DNA of 64,000 nt, from the NCBI GenBank assembly GCA_044432725.1, contig JAWXUL010000007.1:66942-130941 (forward strand), in the 5' to 3' direction. The position numbers were made by a program, and so were the translations under genes. This document shows, in pieces, positions 16,095 to 24,653 of the stretch. Within the stretch, counting starts at the first letter, position 1; every line of letters starts with the position of its first letter. Below the pieces are notes generated by a model. It did no database searches. It saw nothing but the letters and a program-made list of their open reading frames with translations, and was not told the DNA's origin. The DNA is from JAWXUK01 sp044432725. GTDB taxonomy: Bacteria; Bacillota; Clostridia; Oscillospirales; Oscillospiraceae.

Positions 16095-17873
16095 ATGAAA
16101 AATTGGAAAACAAGAGTCTCTATGCTAGGACTAGCAGCCACAATGCTTTTAGGTACTTTGACTTCCTGTGCAAACCCAGCTGGTGACACAAACTCTGGCA
16201 GTGGAGGCAGTGGGAGCACAAGTGGTGGAGGTGCTACCTCTGCTGGCACAACAGAAGGGGCTCGTGCCTTGACTGTGCTATTGGAACAAAGCAACGGCTG
16301 GACACAAAACTTTAACCCATTTATCCAAGGTGCTAACCAGTATACCACTGGATTCATCTTCGAGCCATTGGTGATTTACGATGCCTATACCCAAGAAGAA
16401 ATCATGTGGCTTGCTGAGGAAATCATCACAGAACCAGACAACAGAACCTTGACCATCAAAGTGCGCCAAGATATCCAATGGAGCGACGGAGAGCAATTTG
16501 ATGCAGATGATGTTGTGTTTAACTTTACTTATAGTAAAGATAAACCAGCCATTGATAGTTCAGGAAACTGGGCACATGGAGATGATCCAGGGAAAATTGA
16601 AAGCGTGAATAAGATTGATGATTACACCCTAGAAATCGTCATGATCGAAGAAAACAGATTCCACAGAAGTACCTTGTTCTTCCAAAACTGGATGGTGCCA
16701 GAGCACATCTGGTCTGAAATTGACAATCCTGAAAACTATGTCTATAATGTAGACAACCCTGTTGCCACAGGTGCTTTCACAGAAGTCGTTTCTTTCGCTT
16801 CTGAAATGGTTGTCTTAGGACGTAATCCTCATTATTGGAAAGGGGAAGAATTGGAAGTGGACGAACTCCATTGTCCTCAATTCAACTCTAATGATGCTGC
16901 TTTGACCTTATTACAAACAGGTAGCATTGACTGGGCACACATTTTCATTGCAAATATTGAAGACACCTATATCCAAGGAGATGCTAACAAACAATATTGG
17001 TATGGTAAATCTAATGTCAGTCGTTTGTCCACAAACTTCCAAACTCCAGACCCAGGGAACAACGAAGCATTCAACGATCCTGCTTTCAAACAAGCGATGT
17101 CCATGGCGATTGACCGTGTGGGATTGATCAACTCTGCAATCCATGGCTATCTTTCCACCGATGTTCCAACAAACTCTGGTTTGCCTGCGAACTTAGTGGC
17201 TTATGCAAACCCAGAAGCTGTCAGCTATATGGCTCCTTATGTGGAATACAATCTCCAAGGTGCTATTGATCTCCTTGCTGAAGCTGGTTATGTGGATATT
17301 GATGGGGACGGCTATGTAGAAACTCCATCTGGCTTGCCTATTGAATTTGATATCGTCTCACCTGCTGGTTGGACTGATTGGAACGATGGTGCGACCATCG
17401 CTGCTGAAGGTATGCGTGCTGTTGGTATCAATGCTTCTTCTAATGCAAAAGACCTTTCCTTGGTGACACAACATTGGTCTGCTGGTGACTGGGATGTGAT
17501 GTATAGTAGTAATGGTAACAATACTGATATCTATCGCTTCTATTATGACACCATCGGGGATACAAGCCGTGCCTTTACTTCTACTTGGTGGACAGTCTGT
17601 CAAACAAACTATGTCAACGACGAGTTGTCAGCTTTGATCGCTCAACTACCAACAGCAACAACCGACGCTGAAGTGTCAGAAATCACCAATGAAGTTGAAA
17701 TGTTTATGGCTGAAAATATGATCAATATTCCTTTGTACTATCAAGGAAACTGGTTTGTTTTCAACGATGCTCGTTTCACAGGTTGGTCTGCAACAGAATC
17801 AGATGGTCAACCTGCCCTTGCACAACATGATTCCAAAATTTTGCAACTACTCCGCTTGAAAGCAGTGGATTAA
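16095..17873 (+). CDS. ABC transporter substrate-binding lipoprotein, family 5 (oligopeptide/oligosaccharide type)
   Basis: 592 aa lipoprotein: a basic N-terminus, hydrophobic stretch and lipobox L-T-S-C with the lipidated Cys at residue 25, then a Gly/Ser/Thr-rich linker and the SBP_bac_5 domain (from about residue 55). Family-5 proteins bind peptides, but many in anaerobes and Thermotogae bind oligosaccharides. The neighbouring GH3 enzyme and uronate genes favour a sugar ligand here. The ribosome site AGGAGG lies before ATG. An intrinsic terminator after it (17908) probably makes this gene more strongly expressed than the permeases. Confidence 0.93.
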   Translation: MKNWKTRVSMLGLAATMLLGTLTSCANPAGDTNSGSGGSGSTSGGGATSAGTTEGARALTVLLEQSNGWTQNFNPFIQGANQYTTGFIFEPLVIYDAYTQEEIMWLAEEIITEPDNRTLTIKVRQDIQWSDGEQFDADDVVFNFTYSKDKPAIDSSGNWAHGDDPGKIESVNKIDDYTLEIVMIEENRFHRSTLFFQNWMVPEHIWSEIDNPENYVYNVDNPVATGAFTEVVSFASEMVVLGRNPHYWKGEELEVDELHCPQFNSNDAALTLLQTGSIDWAHIFIANIEDTYIQGDANKQYWYGKSNVSRLSTNFQTPDPGNNEAFNDPAFKQAMSMAIDRVGLINSAIHGYLSTDVPTNSGLPANLVAYANPEAVSYMAPYVEYNLQGAIDLLAEAGYVDIDGDGYVETPSGLPIEFDIVSPAGWTDWNDGATIAAEGMRAVGINASSNAKDLSLVTQHWSAGDWDVMYSSNGNNTDIYRFYYDTIGDTSRAFTSTWWTVCQTNYVNDELSALIAQLPTATTDAEVSEITNEVEMFMAENMINIPLYYQGNWFVFNDARFTGWSATESDGQPALAQHDSKILQLLRLKAVD

Positions 17874-17907
17874 GTCATAAGAACTGACCCCTTACTGCAA
17901 AACAAAG

Positions 17908-17943
17908 GAGACGAAAGATGTGCTGTCTTTCGTCTCTATTTTT
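17908..17943 (+). terminator. Partial terminator between binding protein and permease genes
   Basis: GAGACGAAAGA (17908-17918), a seven-base loop, TCTTTCGTCTC (17926-17936), then TATTTTTTT. In an operon such a site commonly lets only part of the transcription continue, keeping the binding protein in excess. Confidence 0.8.
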
Positions 17944-17958
17944 TTAGAGAGGTGACAT

Positions 17959-18942
17959 ATGAATTATATATTAAAACGGCTAGGATTTTATTTTCTAGCA
18001 TTAATCTTCGCAATTACATTAAACTTTTTCCTCCCACGCATGATGCCTGGGAATCCTGTGGAAATGTTTTTAGCAGAAATGGCACTGGGAGGTGGGGTGG
18101 TCGATGCCGAAACCATCCGTGCTGTGGAAGAAATGTTCGGCTTCAATTCTGACGAACCTTTGATTGTGACTTATTTCAAATACATGGGGAATATTCTCAC
18201 AGGGAATTGGGGCATCTCTTTTTATAACTATCCCCACCCTGTTCTGGACACCATATTGCCTAGTTTAAGATGGACTGTCTTTTTGATGGGACTTGCTTTG
18301 ATTTGTAGCTTTATCATCAACAATTCCTTAGGGATTTTGGTGGCATGGCGTCGTGGCTCACGATTAGATACCTTTTTTACAGTGGGCGGACAATTCCTGA
18401 ACAACATTCCTTCTGTGGTCGTGGCTATTTTCTTGCTCTTTACCCTGTGTTATCCTGGACACTTTCCTTTGGGCTATGCGGTAACGCCGCTGTTTAAACC
18501 TGCCAATAATATAGAATATATCCAAGATGTTCTTTATCACGCCTTTGTTCCAGTGACAGCTGTGGTGATTACTGGGTTGGGGGGCATTATGGGGATGCGT
18601 GCGAATATGATCAACCAACTAGGGGATGATTATATTACCATGGGCATTGCAAAAGGTATTCCAGACACTCGGATTATGTTTGCCTATGCCGCTCGTAACT
18701 CTCTTCTTCCTGTTGTGACTTCTCTTGCCATGCAAATCGGCGTGATGCTGGGGGGGTCCTTGATCATCGAACAAATTTTCAACTACCCAGGGCTGGGATA
18801 CATCATGGTTTCTGCCATCAATTACAGAGATTATCCTTTGATGCAAGGTGTTTTGCTCATGTCTACTATTTTGATGTTATCAGCAAATATTATTGCTGAT
18901 TTTGCGATTTTATACCTTGACCCACGAACCCGACAAAGCTAG
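17959..18942 (+). CDS. ABC transporter permease, DppB/OppB type
   Basis: 327 aa inner-membrane permease with about six helices. The N-terminus MNYILKRLGFYFLALIFAITLNFFLPRMMPGNP is typical for OppB/DppB (R-x-x-P-G-D/N-P). The cytoplasmic EAA loop that contacts the ATPases is visible at GIAKGIPDTRIMFAYAARNSLLP. The ribosome site GAGAGGTG precedes the ATG. It forms a heterodimer with the next permease. Confidence 0.94.
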   Translation: MNYILKRLGFYFLALIFAITLNFFLPRMMPGNPVEMFLAEMALGGGVVDAETIRAVEEMFGFNSDEPLIVTYFKYMGNILTGNWGISFYNYPHPVLDTILPSLRWTVFLMGLALICSFIINNSLGILVAWRRGSRLDTFFTVGGQFLNNIPSVVVAIFLLFTLCYPGHFPLGYAVTPLFKPANNIEYIQDVLYHAFVPVTAVVITGLGGIMGMRANMINQLGDDYITMGIAKGIPDTRIMFAYAARNSLLPVVTSLAMQIGVMLGGSLIIEQIFNYPGLGYIMVSAINYRDYPLMQGVLLMSTILMLSANIIADFAILYLDPRTRQS

Positions 18943-18953
18943 GAGGCGTTTTT

Positions 18954-19877
18954 ATGAAAAAAGAAAACAAATTGATTAAATTTATAAAAGAAAATCATAG
19001 GCTTTGTTTAGGGTTGTTTTTTCTCTTTACTGTAATTTTTGCTTGTACTTTTGCTTTTTTATTTACATCACATGATCCCATGACAAGATATGAAAATATG
19101 TATCATACACCACCTTCCTCAGAGCATCCCTTGGGCACAACCAGACTGGGCAGAGATGTTTTGGCTCAAACCCTGTACGGAGGTCGCAAATCTTTGTCTG
19201 TTGGGCTTTTTGCTGCTGCCATCGCCACCACATTAAGTATGACTGTGGGTATTAGTGCAGGTTATTTAGGTGGACTTTATGATAGTGTGATTAGTATGAT
19301 CACCAACGTGATGATGGTCATTCCGACGATTGTCTTACTACTATTGATAGCAGCCATGTTAGATGGTGTTTCTCCTGCACTTATTTGTATTATCATCGGC
19401 TTGACGTCCTGGCCGTGGAACGCTCGTATTTTACGAGCCCAAACCATGAGTATACGAAATCGTGACTTCGTCCGTTCTGCTGAAACCTTGGGGGAAAGTA
19501 AACTGCGTATTTTATTCATTGAAATCATGCCTAATATGCTTTCCATCATTTCATCCTCTTTTGTGGGCACTTTGATTTATGCCATCACAGCCCACGCTAC
19601 GCTAGAGTTTATTGGGTTTGGTGACCCTCTTTCTGTCACATGGGGGACTATTTTGTACAATGCAAGAAACACTGGTTCTTTCCAAAGTGGTTATTATTGG
19701 GAAGTGGCAGGGGCGATTACTTGTTTGGTGCTGATTGGTATGGGCTTGACTTTGATTAACTTTGCCATTGACGAAATCTCTAACCCCAAATTAAGAGCAC
19801 AACGGATTATGAAAAATTACTATCGTGCCCAAAAAGAACAACGGAAACAAAATAAGAAGGTAGGTGCAGGCTCATGA
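18954..19877 (+). CDS. ABC transporter permease, DppC/OppC type
   Basis: 307 aa. It starts with a Lys-rich cytoplasmic end and a first helix, then the OppC hallmark HPLGTTRLGRDVLAQTLYGGRKSLSVGL, several further helices and the EAA loop RSAETLGESKLRILFIEIMPN. The C-terminal 25 residues are basic and cytosolic. It is 11 bases after the first permease, with ribosome site AGGAGG, and overlaps the next gene by 4 bases. Confidence 0.94.
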   Translation: MKKENKLIKFIKENHRLCLGLFFLFTVIFACTFAFLFTSHDPMTRYENMYHTPPSSEHPLGTTRLGRDVLAQTLYGGRKSLSVGLFAAAIATTLSMTVGISAGYLGGLYDSVISMITNVMMVIPTIVLLLLIAAMLDGVSPALICIIIGLTSWPWNARILRAQTMSIRNRDFVRSAETLGESKLRILFIEIMPNMLSIISSSFVGTLIYAITAHATLEFIGFGDPLSVTWGTILYNARNTGSFQSGYYWEVAGAITCLVLIGMGLTLINFAIDEISNPKLRAQRIMKNYYRAQKEQRKQNKKVGAGS

Positions 19878-20863
19878 GTGATATAGTGTTTGAAGTAAAA
19901 GACCTTTGCGTGGATTATATCACTGGTAACAACTCCTATGCCAGAGCAGTGGATCATGTGAGTTTTTCCATTGGAAAGGGACAAAGTTTAGGACTCGCTG
20001 GAGAGTCTGGCTGTGGAAAATCAACCATTGCTTATTCTCTGATGCGTTTGCACAAACCACCTGCAATCATTTCAAATGGAGAGATCTTGTTCCAAGGCGA
20101 AGATATTTTAAAATATGATACCAAACAGTTACAAGCTTTTCGTTGGAGAGATACCAGCATGGTGTTCCAATCAGCGATGAACTGTCTCAATCCTGTTGCG
20201 ACCTTAGAAAAACAGTTTTACGAGATTTATCGTTATCATGGAGTGACAAAGAACAAAAAAGAAGCAAGAGAACGTTCTGAAGAACTTCTCGCCTTAGTGG
20301 GGATTCCCAAAGAACGACTCAGGGATTATCCACACCAATTTTCAGGCGGGATGCGCCAACGTGCTGTCATTGCAATGGCACTTGCCTTAAATCCCAAGTT
20401 GATTATCTTAGACGAGCCAACCACTGCCTTGGATACTGTGGTACAACGGGATATTTTAAGACGGATTTATGATTTAAAAGAAAAGTTCGGCTTTTCTATC
20501 CTTTTTATCACCCATGATATTAGTTTGATGATGGAATTTTGCGATAGTATGGCAGTAATGTACGCTGGAAAAATTATAGAGCAAGCCAGTTCTCAAAAAA
20601 TTCTAAAAAGTCCATGCCATCCTTATACCTATGGTTTGAAAAATTCTTTCCCTTCCCTGACTGGAAAAATAGAGTATATGGAAGGGATTCCTGGTTCTCC
20701 TTTGGACTTGAAGAAAATCCCACCTGGTTGTCGATTTGAATCACGTTGCTTCTGTAAGCAAGGAAACTGTGGAACAGAACCACCAGTAAAAACAGTAGAA
20801 GGCGAAGGCTTCTTCTATTGTCATTATCCTTTAAAACAAGAGGAGGAAGCGAGCAATGGATAA
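19874..20863 (+). CDS. ABC transporter ATP-binding protein, DppD/OppD type
   Basis: 329 aa ATPase. Walker A GESGCGKST at residues 43-51, signature FSGGMRQRAVIAMAL, Walker B LIILDEPTTALD and the switch His in ITHDISLM. The C-terminal Opp/Dpp extension is present (HPYTYGLKNSFPSL to a Cys-rich end with C-R-F-E-S-R-C). It overlaps the previous gene by 4 bases and the next by 8, so translation is coupled. Confidence 0.96.
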   Translation: MSDIVFEVKDLCVDYITGNNSYARAVDHVSFSIGKGQSLGLAGESGCGKSTIAYSLMRLHKPPAIISNGEILFQGEDILKYDTKQLQAFRWRDTSMVFQSAMNCLNPVATLEKQFYEIYRYHGVTKNKKEARERSEELLALVGIPKERLRDYPHQFSGGMRQRAVIAMALALNPKLIILDEPTTALDTVVQRDILRRIYDLKEKFGFSILFITHDISLMMEFCDSMAVMYAGKIIEQASSQKILKSPCHPYTYGLKNSFPSLTGKIEYMEGIPGSPLDLKKIPPGCRFESRCFCKQGNCGTEPPVKTVEGEGFFYCHYPLKQEEEASNG

Positions 20864-21845
20864 TAGAAAAGTTGTATTTTCTTGCGACGATGTCGTCATG
20901 GATTTCAAAGTAAGTGGAGAGAAACTTTTTTCCAAATCAAAAACACTTCGTGCTTTAAATCATGTTTCTTTTCAGCTATATGCTGGGGAATCCCTTGCTG
21001 TGGTGGGGGAATCAGGTTGTGGAAAATCCACCATTTGCAAAGTTGCAATGCGTTTCTATAAACCCTCTAGTGGTCATATGAAGTATTTAGATGGAGAAAT
21101 TCATCAACTAAAAGGCGCTGATTTGCGTACTTACCGTGAAAAGGTACAGATGATTTTCCAAGATCCTTTTTCTGCCCTGAACCCTTTGCACACCATTGAT
21201 TACCATATCCAAAGACCTTTGAAAATTTATCACAAAGAAAGCAAAGCTGCCATGGAAGCAAAGGCAGATGAATATCTCACCATGGTGGGATTGACCCCAC
21301 CCAGAGAGCAAGGCATCAAATTCCCCCACGAACTTTCTGGGGGACAAAGGCAACGTGCCTACATTGCCCGTGTTTTGGCAGCAGGCGCCGAGGTGATTTT
21401 GGCAGATGAACCCACCTCGATGCTTGATGTGTCTATTCGTTTGGGCGTGTTAAATCTTTTGAATGACTTAAAAAGAGAGCATAAGAAATCCTTTATCTAT
21501 ATCACCCATGACATCGCCACAGCAAGGTATTTTGCAGATCGTATTATTGTTCTTTATGCAGGTCATGTGGTGGAGATGGGTGAAGTGAACAAAGTGATCT
21601 TAGAACCCAAACACCCCTATACCAAACTTCTGGTGGCAGCAGCTCCTGACCCTGAAAAAGAGGGGAAAGTGGAATTGCCAGTGAAATCCAGTGATGAAAC
21701 AGAAATCACAATGAGAACCCCTGACAGCGTTGGTTGTCCTTTTGCCAGTCGTTGTTTGGAAGCTGTGGATGTTTGTTTTTCCAAAATGCCAGAAAAAAAA
21801 GAAATCAGTCCAGAGCAATTTGTTTGTTGTCACAAAGCAGAATAG
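20856..21845 (+). CDS. ABC transporter ATP-binding protein, DppF/OppF type
   Basis: 329 aa ATPase partner of DppD. Walker A GESGCGKST at residues 51-59, Q-loop IFQDPFSALNP, signature LSGGQRQRAYIARVL, Walker B VILADEPTSMLD, switch ITHDIATA. A Cys-containing C-terminal extension (CPFASRCLEAVDVC) as usual in the Opp family. This completes a full five-gene importer with the lipoprotein. Confidence 0.96.
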   Translation: MDNRKVVFSCDDVVMDFKVSGEKLFSKSKTLRALNHVSFQLYAGESLAVVGESGCGKSTICKVAMRFYKPSSGHMKYLDGEIHQLKGADLRTYREKVQMIFQDPFSALNPLHTIDYHIQRPLKIYHKESKAAMEAKADEYLTMVGLTPPREQGIKFPHELSGGQRQRAYIARVLAAGAEVILADEPTSMLDVSIRLGVLNLLNDLKREHKKSFIYITHDIATARYFADRIIVLYAGHVVEMGEVNKVILEPKHPYTKLLVAAAPDPEKEGKVELPVKSSDETEITMRTPDSVGCPFASRCLEAVDVCFSKMPEKKEISPEQFVCCHKAE

Positions 21846-21854
21846 GAGGAAATG

Positions 21855-24533
21855 ATGGTATTAGATTATAAACGTTATGGCGAAAAGGCAAGAGAACTTT
21901 GTGCAGAATCTTGCGTTTTGGTGAAAAATACAGGGGTTTTACCCTTGAAAGAAGAGTCAATTCTTTCTGTTTTTGGTCGTACACAATTAGAGACATATTA
22001 CTGTGGTACTGGATCTGGAGGAAAGGTTAATTTACCTTATGTGGTGCATTTGACCAAAGCTTTAGGAGAACAACGGAAAATAAATCAAGATTTGGTTCAG
22101 GTATATGAAGACTACATTGGAAAGAATCCCTTTGACAAGGGAGCGGGCTGGGCACAAGAGCCATGGAGCCAAAAGGAACTCCCCTTGACAGAAGAGTTGG
22201 TGGCAAATGCTCGCAAGTCTTCTGCTGTGGCTGTGATGATCATTGGTCGTTCTGCAGGGGAGGACAAAGATGCCGCTGCACAAGAGGGAAGCTATTATCT
22301 GACTCAAGTAGAAAAAAGTAACATGAAGCTGATTTGCCAGCATTTTGATGAAGTGGTTGTTCTATTAAACGTAGGCAATGTCATTGAAACAGACTTTAGT
22401 GCTTACGGCGACCCTTCTGCTGTGCTGTATGCTTGGCATGGTGGCTGTGAAAGTGGAAACGGCTATAGCGATGTCCTTTGTGGTAAGGTGAATCCTTGTG
22501 GTAGTTTGCCTGACACCATCGGCATTTCCTTAGAGGCAAACAGTTCCAGCGCTTATTTTGGTGGCAAGGAAGAAAATATTTATGTAGAAGATATTTTTGT
22601 AGGCTATCGTTACAGTGAAACTTTTGCCCCTGAAACGGTGCTATATCCTTTCGGATTTGGTCTTTCTTATACAACTTTCGCCCTAGAACCAGTTGAATTC
22701 CAAAATATGACTGGGAAAATTAAAATCACCAATACTGGCAGTGTGTCAGGGAAAAAAGCAGTGCAAGTCTATGTGGAAGCAGCACAAGGGAAACTGGGAA
22801 AGGCAAAGCGTGTTTTAGTTGGCTTTGCCAAAAGTAAAGTGCTCGCCAAAGGAGAAAGCCAAATTTTAGAAATCACAGTGGAGGAAGATTACTTTACTTC
22901 TTATGATGAAGAAATCAGCGCTTTTGTCCTAGAAAAAGGGGAATATCACTTTGTGGTTGGTTTTGATGTGCGAAACTGCGAAACATTAGGGAGAATTTCT
23001 TATCACGAAACCAAAATCGTCAGCCAATGTCGCCAAGCTATGGCGCCTGTCAAGGCTTTTTCCCATATGGCAATGGATGAAAAGGGACAACAGACCATGG
23101 TTCCTGTGAAAAATAGAAGCTATGACATTGGGGAACGAATTGCCCAAGAAGAAGAACAGGCTCCTGCACAAACAAACCATGGTTACCACTTCAAAGATGT
23201 GCTGTCTGGAAAAATTACCCCACGGGCAATGGCAGAAGAACTTTCAGATTTAGAGCTGATTCATTTATCTCGAGGAGAAGGGATGTGTTCCCCAAAAGTA
23301 ACAGCTGGCACGGCTGGTTGTTTCGGTGGCTTAACCACGTCCTTGAAAGAGCGAGGGATTCCCATTGGCTGTTGCGCAGATGGTCCTTCTGGGATTCGTA
23401 TGGATTCTGGTACGATGGCTTTTAGTATTCCCAATGGCACAGCCATAGCTTCTACCTTTGACCTAGATTTGACCCGTGAATTATTCGTCTTTTTAGGTTT
23501 AGAGCTTGCTTATCATAATATTGATACGATTCTTGGACCAGGCATGAATATTCATCGCAATCCCCTTTGTGGACGAAATTTTGAATATTTTTCAGAAGAT
23601 CCTTTCCTCACTGGTAAAATGGCAGTTGCAGAGCTAGAAGGTCTGCACGTCAATGGTGTGACAGGGACAATCAAACATTTCATTGGGAATAACCAAGAAA
23701 ATGGACGGCGTGTGGTGAATACCGTGGCAAGCGAACGAGCACTGCGAGAGATTTATCTCAAAGGCTTTGAAATTGCAGTGAAAGAAGGCAATGCCTATTT
23801 CATTATGACAGCCTATAACCCCATCAACGGCATACAAGCTGCCAGTAATTTTGATTTAACAAGTCAAATTTTGCGGAAAGAATGGGGTTATGAAGGTGTC
23901 GTCATGACAGATTGGTGGGCAGAAATGAACGTAGAGGGAGGGAAACCAGCTTCCAGAGACCAAACCTCAGCGATGATCATCGCCCAAAATGAAATCTACA
24001 TGGTGAATAAAGATGGAGAAACAAACAGTAACGAGGATGACAGCGAAATTTCCTTAGGAAATGGTACTTTATCACGTTTTGTTTTGCTACGGAATGGAAC
24101 CAATATGATGGCTACCTTGTTGCGTTGCCACAGAGAAAATGAAGAGATTACCCGTGCCAATATACCAGAAGAACAGGGGAAAACTCATTATGACAGTGGC
24201 ACCTTCACGATCACTTCGGAAAAATTAGAAATACCTTGTCAACAGGTTCGTACAGAAGTGGGTTCTTTGAATCATTTTACATTCATGGTTCCTGAACCTG
24301 GAAAATATCAAGTCACCTTTGATTTAGAAGCGATTGCAACAGAGCTGGCGCAAGTGCCTATGACCATTCTTGTAAATCGCACCCATATTGATACTTTTAC
24401 CTTGAGAGGACAAACAAGAGAAACTTGTTCCACTGTTTTTCATGTCATGACCAATATCAATACCTTTTTTGACTTGTTTTTCGGGGAATCAGGGATGAAA
24501 ATACATTCATTTACCATTGAGCAGTTAAAATAA
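21855..24533 (+). CDS. Glycoside hydrolase family 3 protein with permuted domain order
   Basis: 892 aa, no signal peptide, so probably cytosolic: it would hydrolyse imported oligosaccharides (beta-glucosidase, xylosidase or related). The usual C-terminal GH3 domain comes first (residues 10-220: ESCVLVKNTGVLPLKE, later CGSLPDTIG), then an Fn3-like domain (about 225-370), then the catalytic TIM barrel with GPGMNIHRNPLCGRNFEYFSEDP, GTIKHFIGNNQE and the nucleophile Asp in VVMTDWW (about residue 686). A final beta-sandwich-like region follows. Start: ATG 21852 is only two bases from AGGAGG, so the next ATG, 21855, is preferred. It is 9 bases after dppF in the operon. Confidence 0.92.
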   Translation: MVLDYKRYGEKARELCAESCVLVKNTGVLPLKEESILSVFGRTQLETYYCGTGSGGKVNLPYVVHLTKALGEQRKINQDLVQVYEDYIGKNPFDKGAGWAQEPWSQKELPLTEELVANARKSSAVAVMIIGRSAGEDKDAAAQEGSYYLTQVEKSNMKLICQHFDEVVVLLNVGNVIETDFSAYGDPSAVLYAWHGGCESGNGYSDVLCGKVNPCGSLPDTIGISLEANSSSAYFGGKEENIYVEDIFVGYRYSETFAPETVLYPFGFGLSYTTFALEPVEFQNMTGKIKITNTGSVSGKKAVQVYVEAAQGKLGKAKRVLVGFAKSKVLAKGESQILEITVEEDYFTSYDEEISAFVLEKGEYHFVVGFDVRNCETLGRISYHETKIVSQCRQAMAPVKAFSHMAMDEKGQQTMVPVKNRSYDIGERIAQEEEQAPAQTNHGYHFKDVLSGKITPRAMAEELSDLELIHLSRGEGMCSPKVTAGTAGCFGGLTTSLKERGIPIGCCADGPSGIRMDSGTMAFSIPNGTAIASTFDLDLTRELFVFLGLELAYHNIDTILGPGMNIHRNPLCGRNFEYFSEDPFLTGKMAVAELEGLHVNGVTGTIKHFIGNNQENGRRVVNTVASERALREIYLKGFEIAVKEGNAYFIMTAYNPINGIQAASNFDLTSQILRKEWGYEGVVMTDWWAEMNVEGGKPASRDQTSAMIIAQNEIYMVNKDGETNSNEDDSEISLGNGTLSRFVLLRNGTNMMATLLRCHRENEEITRANIPEEQGKTHYDSGTFTITSEKLEIPCQQVRTEVGSLNHFTFMVPEPGKYQVTFDLEAIATELAQVPMTILVNRTHIDTFTLRGQTRETCSTVFHVMTNINTFFDLFFGESGMKIHSFTIEQLK

Positions 24534-24579
24534 AGGAAAGACCTTTTATTTTCTTGAAATTTGAAAAGGAGAATGATAA

Positions 24580-24639
24580 GGGATTGCCTCAATAAAAAGC
24601 GTGTCTGTTCAAAAGGCACGCTTTTTTAGAGGTTCCCAT
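24580..24639 (+). terminator. Terminator within a palindromic repeat after the GH3 gene
   Basis: AAAAGCGTG (24595-24603) pairs with CACGCTTTT (24617-24625), followed by further T. The outer flanks, GGGATTGCCTC and GAGGTTCCC, extend the pairing and place it in the same repeat family as 15904-16063. The IlvD-family gene starts 14 bases later, so termination may be partial. Confidence 0.7.
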
Positions 24640-24653
24640 AAGGAGGAAATGAA

